From positions 13,244-77,243 of the forward strand of contig JBCBGY010000003.1 of NCBI GenBank assembly GCA_038526275.1: DNA of 64,000 nt, read 5' to 3'. Below are positions 9,122 to 18,867 of this stretch, in pieces (position 1 is the stretch's first letter; every line of letters starts with the position of its first letter). The position numbers and the translations under genes were made by a program. The DNA comes from 188UL27-1 sp038526275 (lineage in GTDB: Bacteria > Pseudomonadota > Alphaproteobacteria > Rhodobacterales > Rhodobacteraceae). The notes beneath the pieces are model-generated. The model worked only from the letters and a program-made list of their open reading frames with translations, had not been told where the DNA came from and ran no database searches.

Positions 9122-9520
9122 ATGAGCCCGGAAATCACATGGATGGCTGCATCGGCTATCCTGACCGCCTTAATGTTTGTGCCCTACATTTTGGCCTACA
9201 TCACGGAGGTGGGCCTGGTCGCTGCTTTGACGCAGCGGGTTGGTGACGATGTGGGCCAAGCCGCCTGGGTCCAAAGGGCCCAGTGGGCGCATCGAAACAT
9301 GATCGAAAACATGGTTGTGTTTGGTCCATTGGCGGTGGCGGTCAGCGTCGTGGGTGTGAGTTCGGCTTGGACAATCGGGGCGGCTGCGGCTTTCTTTTGG
9401 CTGCGATTGGCCCACTATGTGATGTACTGCTTTGGAATTCCGGTCATTCGAACGCTGCTCTTTGCGGGCGGTGTCCTGTGCCAAATCATTCTGGCCATCG
9501 CGCTTTTGGCGGGGGGCTGA
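9122..9520 (+). CDS. MAPEG-family integral membrane protein inside the cox cluster
   Basis: 132 residues with four hydrophobic segments (about 4-26, 61-80, 84-102 and 110-130). The family signature is visible in RAQWAHRNMIENMVVFGPL and the LRLAHYVMYCFGIPVIRTL helix. MAPEG proteins include microsomal glutathione transferases and related membrane enzymes; bacterial members are mostly uncharacterised. It starts 9 bp after coxS and ends 60 bp before coxL, on the same strand, so it is co-transcribed with a molybdenum hydroxylase. Its task there is unknown. A membrane contact for the hydroxylase or a glutathione-linked step are possibilities only. Confidence 0.88.
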   Translation: MSPEITWMAASAILTALMFVPYILAYITEVGLVAALTQRVGDDVGQAAWVQRAQWAHRNMIENMVVFGPLAVAVSVVGVSSAWTIGAAAAFFWLRLAHYVMYCFGIPVIRTLLFAGGVLCQIILAIALLAGG

Positions 9521-9580
9521 ACTTCAGAACAGACATGCGGATAGGTCGCAAACGGCCACAGCATCTTAGGGAGGATCAAC

Positions 9581-11953
9581 ATGCCGAAGGATAATGGCAT
9601 TGGCGCATCGACGAAGCGCCGCGAAGACGTTCGGTTCCTGACGGGTAAGGGACAATATACAGACGACATCAACATTCACGGCCAGACCTATGCGTATTTT
9701 CTGCGGTCTGATGTGGCCCACGGAACGATCAATAGCCTAGGCACCGAGGCGGCATCCAAGATGCCCGGGGTACTGCAAATCCTGACATCGAAAGACTTTG
9801 AAGCTGTCGGCGGTCTGCCATGCGGTTGGCAAGTCACCGATCGGCATGGCCAACCGATGCAAGAGCCCAAGCATCCGGTTCTGGCCGAAGGTAAGGTTCG
9901 CCATGTAGGCGATCCGATCGCCATGGTCGTGGCCGAAAGCCTGGAACAGGCACGCGATGCCGCCGCCGCGATCGAGGTAGACATCACCGAGCTTGACGTC
10001 GTGATGGACATGAAGTCGGCCCTCGCCGATGGCGCAACCAAGGTGCATGACGACCTAAGCTCGAACCTTTGCTATGATTGGGGTTTCGTCGAAGAGAACC
10101 GAGAAGCCGTGGACGAGGCCATCAAAAATGCGGCCCATGTGACGACGCTGGAACTGGTGAACAACCGCCTTGTGGCCAACCCGATGGAACCGCGCGTGGC
10201 TGTCGGTGACTATAATGCCGCCACAGATGAACACACGCTCTACACGACCAGCCAGAACCCCCACGTCATTCGCCTGTTGATGGGCGCTTTCGTTCTGGGC
10301 ATCCCGGAGCACAAGCTGCGGGTCGTCGCGCCCGATGTGGGCGGCGGGTTCGGTACCAAGATCTACCATTATGCCGAAGAGGCCGCCTGCACGCTGGCCG
10401 CGAAGCTTTGTGGTCGTCCGGTCAAGTGGACGTCCAGCCGGTCAGAGGCGTTTGTGTCAGACGCCCATGGCCGCGATCACGTCACGAAAATCGAACTTGC
10501 CCTGGATGCGGATCACAAATTCACGGCGATCCGGACTGACACCTACGCCAATATGGGTGCCTATCTGTCGACCTTTGCACCGTCGATCCCGACCTGGCTG
10601 CATGGCACGCTGATGGCTGGTAACTATACAACGCCGCTGATCTACGTGAATGTGAAGGCTGTCTTTACCAACACAACGCCCGTTGACGCCTATCGCGGCG
10701 CGGGCCGGCCAGAGGCCACGTTCCAGTTGGAGCGGGTCATCGACAAGGCCGCGCGGGAACTGAACGTCGATCCTGCTGAATTGCGCCGGATCAACTTCAT
10801 TAAGCCCGAACAGTTCCCCTACGCCACGCCGGTGGCCGTGGAATACGACACCGGCAACTACCATGCGACGCTGGACAAAGCGCTCGACATGATTGACGCG
10901 TCCGGGTTCGAAGCGCGGGCCGCGGAGAGTAAGGCGAACGGCAAGTTGCGGGGCCTTGGCATTGCGCACTTCATCGAAGCATGCGGCATCGCGCCTTCCA
11001 ACCTGGTGGGTCAGCTTGGCGCGCGGGCGGGCCTTTACGAAAGCGCCACCGTTCGTGTGAATGCGACAGGTTCGATCAGCGTACTGACTGGATCCCACAG
11101 CCATGGACAGGGTCACGAAACGACCTATCCTCAGGTGGTGGCCGAAATGCTGGGCATTGATGAAGGCATGATCGATATTGTCCATGGCGATACGTCCAAA
11201 ACCCCCATGGGTATGGGCACCTATGGCTCCCGCTCCATCGCGGTAGGCGGCTCGGCCATGGTTCGGGCGACCGAGAAGATCATCAACAAGGCCAAGAAGA
11301 TCGCTGCGCATTTGCTGGAAGCATCCGAGGCCGATATCGAACTCAAGGACGGCGCCTTCAGCGTGGCTGGCACGGACAAATCGGTTGCCTGGGGCGATGT
11401 GACTTTGGCCGCCTATGTGCCGCATAACTATCCGCTGGAAGACATTGAGCCCGGGCTCGAAGAGACGGCCTTCTATGATCCGTCAAACTTCACCTATCCT
11501 GCAGGCGCTTACCTGTGTGAGGTCGAGGTCGACCCAGATACGGGCAAAGTGGATGTGCTTGAATTCGTGGCGGCTGACGATTTTGGCAATGTCATCAACC
11601 CGATGATCGTTTACGGTCAGGTTCATGGCGGTGTGGCTCAAGGGATTGGCCAGGCCTTGCTGGAAAACTGCGCCTATGACGAAAACGGGCAACTCTTGTC
11701 CGGATCCTACATGGATTACACAATGCCGCGGGCCGACGACCTGCCGATGTTCAACGTGGATCATTCCTGCATCACGCCCTGCACTCACAATCCGCTGGGC
11801 GTGAAAGGGTGCGGTGAGGCAGGCGCGATCGGGTCGCCACCGGCCATCGTGAATGCTGTGATTGATGCGCTGCATCGCGCCGGTCACACGCACGTCACCC
11901 ACATCGATATGCCGCTAACGCCATCTCGTGTTTGGGCGGCGATGAACGGTTAA
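9581..11953 (+). CDS. coxL: Form II CO-dehydrogenase-like molybdenum-binding large subunit
   Basis: Catalytic subunit of a xanthine-oxidase-family molybdenum hydroxylase, 790 residues. The active-site loop at residues 370-376 reads AYRGAGR, the form II motif, not the AYRCSFR of proven form I CO dehydrogenases; the Cu-binding cysteine is therefore absent. Other family landmarks are VGGGFGTKI, SHSHGQGHETTY and the C-terminal GCGEAGAIGSPPA with the catalytic glutamate. ATG 9581 has GGGAGG upstream. The motif class means CO may not be the physiological substrate; form II enzymes are of uncertain specificity. Confidence 0.94.
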   Translation: MPKDNGIGASTKRREDVRFLTGKGQYTDDINIHGQTYAYFLRSDVAHGTINSLGTEAASKMPGVLQILTSKDFEAVGGLPCGWQVTDRHGQPMQEPKHPVLAEGKVRHVGDPIAMVVAESLEQARDAAAAIEVDITELDVVMDMKSALADGATKVHDDLSSNLCYDWGFVEENREAVDEAIKNAAHVTTLELVNNRLVANPMEPRVAVGDYNAATDEHTLYTTSQNPHVIRLLMGAFVLGIPEHKLRVVAPDVGGGFGTKIYHYAEEAACTLAAKLCGRPVKWTSSRSEAFVSDAHGRDHVTKIELALDADHKFTAIRTDTYANMGAYLSTFAPSIPTWLHGTLMAGNYTTPLIYVNVKAVFTNTTPVDAYRGAGRPEATFQLERVIDKAARELNVDPAELRRINFIKPEQFPYATPVAVEYDTGNYHATLDKALDMIDASGFEARAAESKANGKLRGLGIAHFIEACGIAPSNLVGQLGARAGLYESATVRVNATGSISVLTGSHSHGQGHETTYPQVVAEMLGIDEGMIDIVHGDTSKTPMGMGTYGSRSIAVGGSAMVRATEKIINKAKKIAAHLLEASEADIELKDGAFSVAGTDKSVAWGDVTLAAYVPHNYPLEDIEPGLEETAFYDPSNFTYPAGAYLCEVEVDPDTGKVDVLEFVAADDFGNVINPMIVYGQVHGGVAQGIGQALLENCAYDENGQLLSGSYMDYTMPRADDLPMFNVDHSCITPCTHNPLGVKGCGEAGAIGSPPAIVNAVIDALHRAGHTHVTHIDMPLTPSRVWAAMNG

Positions 11954-12011
11954 GCAACCATTAATCAGCCTGGTCCAAGGTCGGGGCAGGCTGAGACTCT
12001 TGGAGAATAAG

Positions 12012-12803
12012 ATGCATAACTTTGAGTTTGTGAAGCCCACGACAATTGCTGATGCCGCTGCCGCGCTGGGAGGAGACGATGCGCAGGCCCTCGGCGGTGG
12101 CCAGACGTTGCTTCCGACGATGAAGCAACGTCTGGCCGCACCGTCAGCATTGGTCAGCCTGACGAGCATCGGCGAAATGGTGGGGATCTGCACCAGCGAT
12201 GCCGGCGAGATCTGTATTGGCGGTGCAACGACCCATGCCCAGGTGGCTCTGGAGACGGCGTCCTCCTATCCGGGCCTTTCCGGCCTGGCCTCCGGCATTG
12301 GGGACCCGGCCGTGCGCAACCGGGGGACGATCGGCGGAAGCCTCGCCAACAATGACCCTGCCGCGTGCTATCCCGCCGCTGTTCTGGGCTCCGGCGCTAC
12401 GGTCGTGACCAACAAACGCGAGATTTCGGCCGACGACTACTTCCAAGGCATGTTTTCAACTGCTTTGGACGAAGGGGAACTTATCACTGAAGTGCGTTTC
12501 CCAGTGCCCGAATCCGCGAACTACCAAAAGTTCGTTCAGCCTGCGTCGCGTTTCGCATTGACTGGGGTTTTTGTGGCCAAATTCGCCGGTGGCGTTCGGG
12601 TCGCGATCACGGGTGCTTCTGAAGAAGGTGTCTTCCGGTGGACCGAGGCGGAAACCGCGCTTTCATCAAACTTTGGTGTGGACGCGATTTCGGGTCTTTC
12701 TGTTTCGGCAGATGGAATGATCAGTGATTTGCACGGAACTCCAGACTATCGCGCCAATCTTGTTAAGGTCATGACGGGTCGCGCTGTCGAAGCGGCAAGT
12801 TGA
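12012..12803 (+). CDS. coxM: Form II CO-dehydrogenase-like FAD-binding medium subunit
   Basis: 263-residue flavoprotein subunit that transfers electrons from CoxS to an acceptor. The FAD-binding motifs AQALGGGQTLLPTM and TIGGSLANNDPAACYP are the standard double-glycine loops of the CoxM/xanthine dehydrogenase FAD family. I start it at ATG 12012, preceded by GGAGA at 12002-12006; a TTG at 12000 is less likely. It lies 58 bp after coxL, last in the cluster. No coxD/E/F maturation genes follow in the window. A hairpin directly downstream probably ends the transcript. Confidence 0.94.
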   Translation: MHNFEFVKPTTIADAAAALGGDDAQALGGGQTLLPTMKQRLAAPSALVSLTSIGEMVGICTSDAGEICIGGATTHAQVALETASSYPGLSGLASGIGDPAVRNRGTIGGSLANNDPAACYPAAVLGSGATVVTNKREISADDYFQGMFSTALDEGELITEVRFPVPESANYQKFVQPASRFALTGVFVAKFAGGVRVAITGASEEGVFRWTEAETALSSNFGVDAISGLSVSADGMISDLHGTPDYRANLVKVMTGRAVEAAS

Positions 12804-12808
12804 CCTAA

Positions 12809-12840
12809 ACCGCAGGGTGCCGTCAGCGAGGTGCCCTGCG
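12809..12840 (+). terminator. Hairpin after coxM, between convergent coxM and lolA
   Basis: Arms 12809-12820 and 12829-12840 (CCGCAGGGTGCC with GGTGCCCTGCGG) pair over 12 positions with two wobbles around an 8-base loop. It begins six bases past the coxM stop and lies between convergent genes, so a bidirectional end is likely. No T-run follows. Confidence 0.6.
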
Positions 12841-12937
12841 GATGATACGGGGCCGGACGAAAAGACAGCAAAATGACATGTCGCTGGAACCTTGGTTCCA
12901 GGCCGGCGTTACGCGATCAGTTTTGTCGCCTGACGCT

Positions 12938-13543
12938 TTATTCCAGTCCTCGCTTGCGGAGCTCTGCCGTGATACTGAACAGCGAAGGCGAGAGGGCTCC
13001 ACCCTTTTCAAGTTCGCGAAGAATAACAGTGGTTTCGGTGCCGCTATCGTCAGTGATCACCCACTGGCGCAACTCTGTCGGATTTGCTGTGAAAACCAGT
13101 TGGATATTGCCATATTCGGGATGCTCTGGGTCCTGAGCGCGGACGATGGTTTTGGCGCCGTCGACTGTATGGCCCGTCACCATTTTAGCCCGTCCCAGAT
13201 CGACGTTGCGCTCGAGGATCAAGTTCAGCGGAGTGCGCCGAAGCGGGTATTGATCAGGCGGTACATTTGATTTTGGATCAAAGACAGCGACTTGTCCGCC
13301 GCCAGCGATCACCAGGTTATTGTCCGGCGGGTCATATTCAAACCGGGTCCGACCGGGGCGTCGAATATAAAGTGTGCCGGTGGAGATCGTTCCGTCTTCA
13401 TTAACCTGAGTGAAACCGCTCTTGGCCGACTGCAGGCCATTGAGGTACCCGGATAGTTCTGTCAACGAGATCTTCTCGGCAATCGCAGGGAATGTCGTGA
13501 AGGCAACGAAAATGATGGCGAGGACTGGTGCAAAATTTTTCAT
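12938..13543 (-). CDS. lolA: LolA-family outer-membrane lipoprotein carrier
   Basis: Periplasmic chaperone that moves lipoproteins from LolCDE to the outer membrane, 201 residues. A Sec signal peptide ends at PAIAE (residues 1-22). The mature part shows LNGLQSAKSGFTQVNEDG, GTLYIRRPGRTRFEYDPP and LRQWVITDDSG, all typical of LolA. In related Rhodobacterales lolA usually directly follows ftsK; here a chemoreceptor gene lies between them. Confidence 0.9.
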   Translation of the reverse strand: MKNFAPVLAIIFVAFTTFPAIAEKISLTELSGYLNGLQSAKSGFTQVNEDGTISTGTLYIRRPGRTRFEYDPPDNNLVIAGGGQVAVFDPKSNVPPDQYPLRRTPLNLILERNVDLGRAKMVTGHTVDGAKTIVRAQDPEHPEYGNIQLVFTANPTELRQWVITDDSGTETTVILRELEKGGALSPSLFSITAELRKRGLE

Positions 13544-13806
13544 GTCGGCTCACTTAACTACTTTTACGGCGCTCCGCAGCATCGCTCTGCAGCATCCGTT
13601 GCGTCAATCCGCGCACACGGTTCGTTGATAGGCAATATCGCTCTCACCGAAACAGATAGCATGCGCCCGAGCAAACGATTGATCACTTTGCTCTTTGATC
13701 TGCCATCATAGGCGAAAAGCTCGTGCGAGGATTGACGCGACGGATGTCTCTTGCGCCAGCTTTGTGACCCGAAAACCCGGGATAGCCCTCTAAGCGCGGG
13801 TGGTGG

Positions 13807-15987
13807 TTAGGCCGCGGCGGCTTCCGTGGCGCTGGTGTCACTTTCGCTCGTCTTAAAGTTTCCGGCACTGGAGCGAAGATTAGCGGCACCCTCTTGCAGA
13901 GAGGCACTTTCGTGCCGGCAGGATTCAGCAATTTGAACCGTTTGTTGAGCTGATGCCTCCAGGCTACCGACTGTGCTTGTGATGCCAGACAAACTGCTGG
14001 ACTGCTGAGCTGTCGCGGCAGATATCTCTGACACGAGCTTATTGATGCTTTGAATCTTGTCCACAATATCGCCAAGAGCGAACCCGGTCTTGCCAACCAA
14101 ATCCACACCGCGTTCAACTTGAGATGAACTTGTGTCGGTCATGGTTTTGATTTCATTCGCGGCTTCCGATGCCCGTTGGGCCAGCGCACGGACTTCAGAC
14201 GCGACAACGGCAAATCCGCTGCCGGCCTCCCCGGCTCGTGCGGCTTCAACCCCAGCGTTCAACGCGAGCAAGTTGGTCTGGAATGCAATTTCGTCGATCA
14301 GACCGATTGTCTGGGCGATCTGATCGGATGATGCCTTGATCTCGTTCATTGCAGCAATCGCTTCTTGAACGATGTCGCCACCACTTTCAGCGCCTTCTCG
14401 GGCGGTCGTCACATATTCATCAGTCTCGGCAGCACGTTGGGCAATGGTGGACACAGACTGCGAGACTTCAACGACAGACGCGGCTGCTTGTTCCGCCGAA
14501 CTGGCCTGCTTGCTGGTTTGAACAGTTAGATCCTGTGATGACCTTGATAGCTCATCCGCATTTTGCAAGATGCCGGCTGCATTGATCACCACCTGCCCGA
14601 TCAGGCTCTCCAGCCTGTCGCAGGACGTGTTAAAGTTCTGACGAAGCCCCTCATACGTCCCGTCGAAGGGCGTTTTGATCCGGTACGCTAAGTCACCTTC
14701 GGCCAAATTCGATAGGCCTTTTGACAGCGCCTCTACCACCAGCTTCTGGGTTTGCTGTTGTCGCGCACGCATCGCATCCCCTTCGCGTGCCTCCAAAAGG
14801 CGTTCTTTCAGATGTATCAGGCTTTCGCTCAATGCCCTGATCTCTGCCAATTCGTTGCGGCCGACATGGACATTTTGGTCGAGATCGCCTGATGCCACGT
14901 GGGTAAGAGCCGTGGTGGTGCTCTCTAGCCGGCTGGTCACGACACGATTGATTAAGCGTGCAATGAAGAACATGCTGGCCGTTGCGACAAGTAAGCCAGC
15001 TATTTTCGCGTAGAGAGCAAACTGAGAAGCTTGCAAACGCTGATTCCAATATTCACCAGATGCTTCACCGAACGTGACAACAAGCTGCTCAAACCCAGCC
15101 AATGCCTCACTCGATTGGGCGAAGAAATCTTCAAATGTAATAGGGTAGCCGTCGGTTTTAGCCTGTTCTGTTACACTTAGCAGTGTTTCCGTTGTGGCCG
15201 CATAGTCCTCGAAATAGGTTTTGCCGGCGAGATTGACCTGCTTGAGGAGTTTGGGATCGAAATCCACCGAGGCCAAAATATTCTCCATCGACTGCCAAGC
15301 GCCCTCTGCACGACTGGTGTCGATTGAAACTGCAGAGAGATCTCCCGGTGAAAGTGGTGAACCGGTCAGTGTAGCGATTGCAAAGTATGTTCGGGCACGT
15401 CCGCCAAATTCGCGGATCTCCCAAGCACGGTTTTGCAACGCACTGAGTGACAATGACATGGTGGATTTGCCCGTGCTGACCACTTGCAGTCGTTCAGTCA
15501 AGTTTTGGAGCTGATTGATTGTTTCCTTTAGTTCGAATGGCAGCTTGTAAACCCGGGCCGAGTCGCGCTCTGACAGTGGTCGAGCGAGTGACAGGTCTAC
15601 TTCTCGGCGAAGTGCGTCGATGCGGTCACGCAACTGACGAGTCTCTCGGGCAAAACCTGCTGCTCCGGACAGACCTTTCAGGTTCGTATCTACGAGATTT
15701 TCCACCTGCTGAAGTTCGCGATCCGATATTTTGCGCTGCTCATCTATGATGTTGCGGAACGCGGCCGGTATTGGATCCTTAAGCGCCAGAGAGACTTGTG
15801 TGACACTTCGTTCAAGCGACAACGCAACCGTCCCGTTCGACCAACCGGTTTTGGCTTCGGCCAGCTCGGCCAAACTTGATACCTCGTAATAGGTATCGAC
15901 ATTATTTTTTATCGAGTTTCCAAGGGCGACCAGAACGATCAGTGCCAAACTGGAGAGAAAGATATTGAAAAACGTCGCGATACGCAT
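13807..15987 (-). CDS. Methyl-accepting chemotaxis protein
   Basis: Transmembrane chemoreceptor of 726 residues. TM1 (about 8-24) and TM2 (about 327-350) flank a periplasmic sensing domain of about 300 mostly helical residues. A HAMP domain (about 350-405) follows, then the cytoplasmic coiled coil with the signalling tip EIAFQTNLLALNAGVEAARA. The C-terminus (SDTSATEAAAA) lacks the CheR-binding pentapeptide. The gene is visibly less GC-rich than ftsK: a hand count gives 28 of 60 for 14041-14100 against 44 of 60 for 17881-17940. It sits between ftsK and lolA, genes that are normally neighbours, which suggests insertion. The ligand is unknown. Confidence 0.92.
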   Translation of the reverse strand: MRIATFFNIFLSSLALIVLVALGNSIKNNVDTYYEVSSLAELAEAKTGWSNGTVALSLERSVTQVSLALKDPIPAAFRNIIDEQRKISDRELQQVENLVDTNLKGLSGAAGFARETRQLRDRIDALRREVDLSLARPLSERDSARVYKLPFELKETINQLQNLTERLQVVSTGKSTMSLSLSALQNRAWEIREFGGRARTYFAIATLTGSPLSPGDLSAVSIDTSRAEGAWQSMENILASVDFDPKLLKQVNLAGKTYFEDYAATTETLLSVTEQAKTDGYPITFEDFFAQSSEALAGFEQLVVTFGEASGEYWNQRLQASQFALYAKIAGLLVATASMFFIARLINRVVTSRLESTTTALTHVASGDLDQNVHVGRNELAEIRALSESLIHLKERLLEAREGDAMRARQQQTQKLVVEALSKGLSNLAEGDLAYRIKTPFDGTYEGLRQNFNTSCDRLESLIGQVVINAAGILQNADELSRSSQDLTVQTSKQASSAEQAAASVVEVSQSVSTIAQRAAETDEYVTTAREGAESGGDIVQEAIAAMNEIKASSDQIAQTIGLIDEIAFQTNLLALNAGVEAARAGEAGSGFAVVASEVRALAQRASEAANEIKTMTDTSSSQVERGVDLVGKTGFALGDIVDKIQSINKLVSEISAATAQQSSSLSGITSTVGSLEASAQQTVQIAESCRHESASLQEGAANLRSSAGNFKTSESDTSATEAAAA

Positions 15988-16086
15988 GGGGACCCTCTGA
16001 ACTGACGGAACCCTGCTACCAAAGGGCGGTTACCGTTTGGCTTATAGTTCAAGTTTTCGCGATATTCTTCGGCAGTAGGCCAGGGC

Positions 16087-18846
16087 CTACTGTTGTTCTG
16101 GCACCAGTATCTCGCGCTTGCCGACGTGGTTCGATGGGCTGACGAGACCATTGTCTTCCATCTGCTCTACCAGCCGCGCCGCCTTATTATAGCCGATGGC
16201 CAGTTTGCGCTGAATATAGGAGGTCGAGCATTTGCGATCCGTCAGAACAATCTGCACGGCCTGGTCGTACAGCGCATCCTCACCATCGGTATTGCCACCA
16301 AGACCAAGGACTTGGTCGATACTGCTTTCCTTATCCTCTGCAGGTCCTTCGACCACGCCTCCTACATATTCCGGCGGGCCCTGGAGCTTCAGATGTTTGA
16401 CGATTTCCTCAACTTCTTCGTCGCTGACAAAGGGGCCATGGCAGCGGATGATCTTGCCGCCACCGGCCATGTAAAGCATGTCGCCCATACCCAGCAGTTG
16501 TTCGGCCCCCATCTCGCCCAGGATCGTACGGCTGTCGATCTTGGAGGTCACCTGAAAGCTGATCCGCGTCGGGAAGTTGGCCTTGATCGTACCGGTGATT
16601 ACATCGACCGAAGGGCGTTGCGTTGCCATGATCAGGTGGATGCCCGAGGCTCGCGCCATTTGGGCCAGGCGCTGAATGCAGGCCTCGATCTCCTTGCCTG
16701 CAACCATCATCAGGTCGGCCATCTCGTCAACGATGACCACGATATAGGGCAGGGCCTCGGGCGCGAATTCCTCCGTTTCGAACACGGGCTCGCCCGTTTC
16801 GTCATCGAAGCCGGTTTGAACCGTGCGGCTGAACATCTCGCCTTTGGATTGCGCGTCCCGGACCCGGCCATTGTAGCCTTCGATATTGCGGACACCCATC
16901 TTGGACATTTTGCGGTAGCGATCTTCCATTTCGCCCACGACCCATTTCAGGGCTACCACCGCCTTTTTCGGGTCGGTCACGACCGGTGACAATAGATGCG
17001 GAATGCCGTCATAGACGCTGAGTTCCAGCATCTTCGGGTCGATCATGATCAGCCGACAATCGTCCGGCGAAAGCCGGTAGAGCAGCGATAGGATCATCGT
17101 ATTGATCGCCACAGATTTACCAGAACCGGTGGTGCCCGCGATCAGCAGGTGGGGCATCTTAGCAAGGTTCGCAACCATCGGCTCGCCACCGATATCCTTG
17201 CCCAAGGCCAGGGGCAGTCGCATGTTGCTGTCGCCAAAAGAGCGGGCCGAAAGGATCTCGCGCAGTACGACCTTTTCCCGCATGGCGTTGGGCAGTTCGA
17301 TCCCGATCACGCTACGCCCCGGCACGGTCGAAACCCGCGCGCTGAGTGCTGACATTGACCGGGCGATATCGTCGGCCAACCCGATCACGCGCGACGCTTT
17401 CAGGCCCGGGGCGGGTTCCAGTTCATACATCGTGACAACAGGGCCAGGGCGGACGCTGACGATCTCGCCCTTCACACCATAGTCATCCAGAACATTTTCC
17501 AGCATCCGAGCATTTTCTTCCAGCGACTCATCGCTGAGCTGCTGCCGCGGGATGTCGTCGGGATTACCAAGCAGGGAAAGCGGAGGATATTCCCAATCTT
17601 CGCTCGGAGTTCCGAGCGCCAGAGATGGCTGGGCTTCAGCCTCGGCCTTCTTGGACGGCGCTGCTGGTTTGCGAACCGGATGCTGCACGATGGGGCGGGG
17701 CTCTTCCACTGGTTCAGCGGTCGGCAGCGTGAAGCTGGCAGGTGTGGGCAGGGCATCTTCGATATCGTCAACCTCCGCCATGGGGGCGGGCCGAATAGCG
17801 TTGGGGTTTTTCACCAGCAACGGTTCGGGCTTGCGCGCCTGCACGGGGGGTTCGGCGCGGACAACGGGAGGTTCCATGCGACCCACCGGAGCGGCATGTC
17901 CCTTTCGGGCACGGAGGCGGATCGCGTCGGCGATGCGGGCCTTGATCCGGTCTTCGTCAGGTGCGTCAGGTGGCAAGGCCGAAAGCTGATCCGGGTCTTC
18001 GTCCAGGTCGAACTCTTCCGGTTCCGGGGCCCTTTTGACCATCGCGGTGACCTGACCCAGAAGTCCGGGCTTTGCAGCGGGCAGGGGTTCGGGACTGTTG
18101 ATGGTCAGAGGCGCGGTGGTGAAATCCTCGTCGCTCAAATCCGTGTCCCTGGCTGCTCTTCGGTCGCGCAGGGTCTTGGCGAGTGTAGCGGTCCCCCGGG
18201 CGCCTTCGCCCATACCTGTCATGACAGAGCCATAAACCCGGACAAGGCCGATCAGGAGGAACCGCCCGGCCTTTGACAGGTCATTCCAGGTGCAGCCCAT
18301 GGCGAAAGGCGCAAGGGCGAGGATCGAGACGCCAAGCAGAAAGGCGATCAGCTTGACCCCGGCAGCGGATTGGATGGGGGAAACGATCACCAAGAAGCCC
18401 AGAAGCGTGTCGCCAAACGCGCCGCCTCTGCCGAATTCGCCGGTCCAGGGCGTGGGTGGCCCGAGTGAGGCCGCATAGGCCGATGCAAGAAACACCACAG
18501 CAATTGCCAGGATTGCACGGCCCAACAGCCGTTCATGTCCGACCTGCAGAATAAAGCGCAGGCCCCAGGCCAGTAGCATGACGGGCAAAGCCCATGCGCC
18601 CAATCCCAACACAATGAACAACACCATGGCCACAGTGGCCCCGCTGCGGCCCAGCCAGTTTTGAACCGGCTGATCGGTGGCTGCCAGCCAAGTGGCATCG
18701 TCCGGTACGAAGGATATCATCAACGCCACAAGGGCCAGACCGGCCCCCATGATGCTGATCCCGATCAGTTCCTTGCTGCGCCGTTCGATGGCGGCCTGCA
18801 TGCTACTGTCAAAGAGCGGATCGCGTTGTTTCGTCTGATATGCCAT
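16087..18846 (-). CDS. ftsK: DNA translocase FtsK
   Basis: Hexameric DNA pump at the division septum that segregates chromosome ends, 919 residues. The N-terminus has about four membrane segments (residues 28-190). A charged proline-rich linker (about 200-430) follows, then the motor with Walker A GTTGSGKSVA and Walker B VVIVDEMADLMMV. The C-terminal gamma winged helix reads DALYDQAVQIVLTDRKCS. The start at ATG 18846 gives MAYQTKQRDP. A DapC-like aminotransferase gene lies 21 bp upstream on the same strand. Confidence 0.96.
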   Translation of the reverse strand: MAYQTKQRDPLFDSSMQAAIERRSKELIGISIMGAGLALVALMISFVPDDATWLAATDQPVQNWLGRSGATVAMVLFIVLGLGAWALPVMLLAWGLRFILQVGHERLLGRAILAIAVVFLASAYAASLGPPTPWTGEFGRGGAFGDTLLGFLVIVSPIQSAAGVKLIAFLLGVSILALAPFAMGCTWNDLSKAGRFLLIGLVRVYGSVMTGMGEGARGTATLAKTLRDRRAARDTDLSDEDFTTAPLTINSPEPLPAAKPGLLGQVTAMVKRAPEPEEFDLDEDPDQLSALPPDAPDEDRIKARIADAIRLRARKGHAAPVGRMEPPVVRAEPPVQARKPEPLLVKNPNAIRPAPMAEVDDIEDALPTPASFTLPTAEPVEEPRPIVQHPVRKPAAPSKKAEAEAQPSLALGTPSEDWEYPPLSLLGNPDDIPRQQLSDESLEENARMLENVLDDYGVKGEIVSVRPGPVVTMYELEPAPGLKASRVIGLADDIARSMSALSARVSTVPGRSVIGIELPNAMREKVVLREILSARSFGDSNMRLPLALGKDIGGEPMVANLAKMPHLLIAGTTGSGKSVAINTMILSLLYRLSPDDCRLIMIDPKMLELSVYDGIPHLLSPVVTDPKKAVVALKWVVGEMEDRYRKMSKMGVRNIEGYNGRVRDAQSKGEMFSRTVQTGFDDETGEPVFETEEFAPEALPYIVVIVDEMADLMMVAGKEIEACIQRLAQMARASGIHLIMATQRPSVDVITGTIKANFPTRISFQVTSKIDSRTILGEMGAEQLLGMGDMLYMAGGGKIIRCHGPFVSDEEVEEIVKHLKLQGPPEYVGGVVEGPAEDKESSIDQVLGLGGNTDGEDALYDQAVQIVLTDRKCSTSYIQRKLAIGYNKAARLVEQMEDNGLVSPSNHVGKREILVPEQQ

Positions 18847-18867
18847 TCGTCCGTCTGCTTCTTGTTC

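Noticed and set aside
11950..11964. TTAA-N7-TTAA, matching the spacing of a CtrA box, between coxL and coxM
   Set aside because: The first half is the coxL stop codon region, the trailing C of the consensus is missing, and no CtrA-type target gene starts there. Probably chance.
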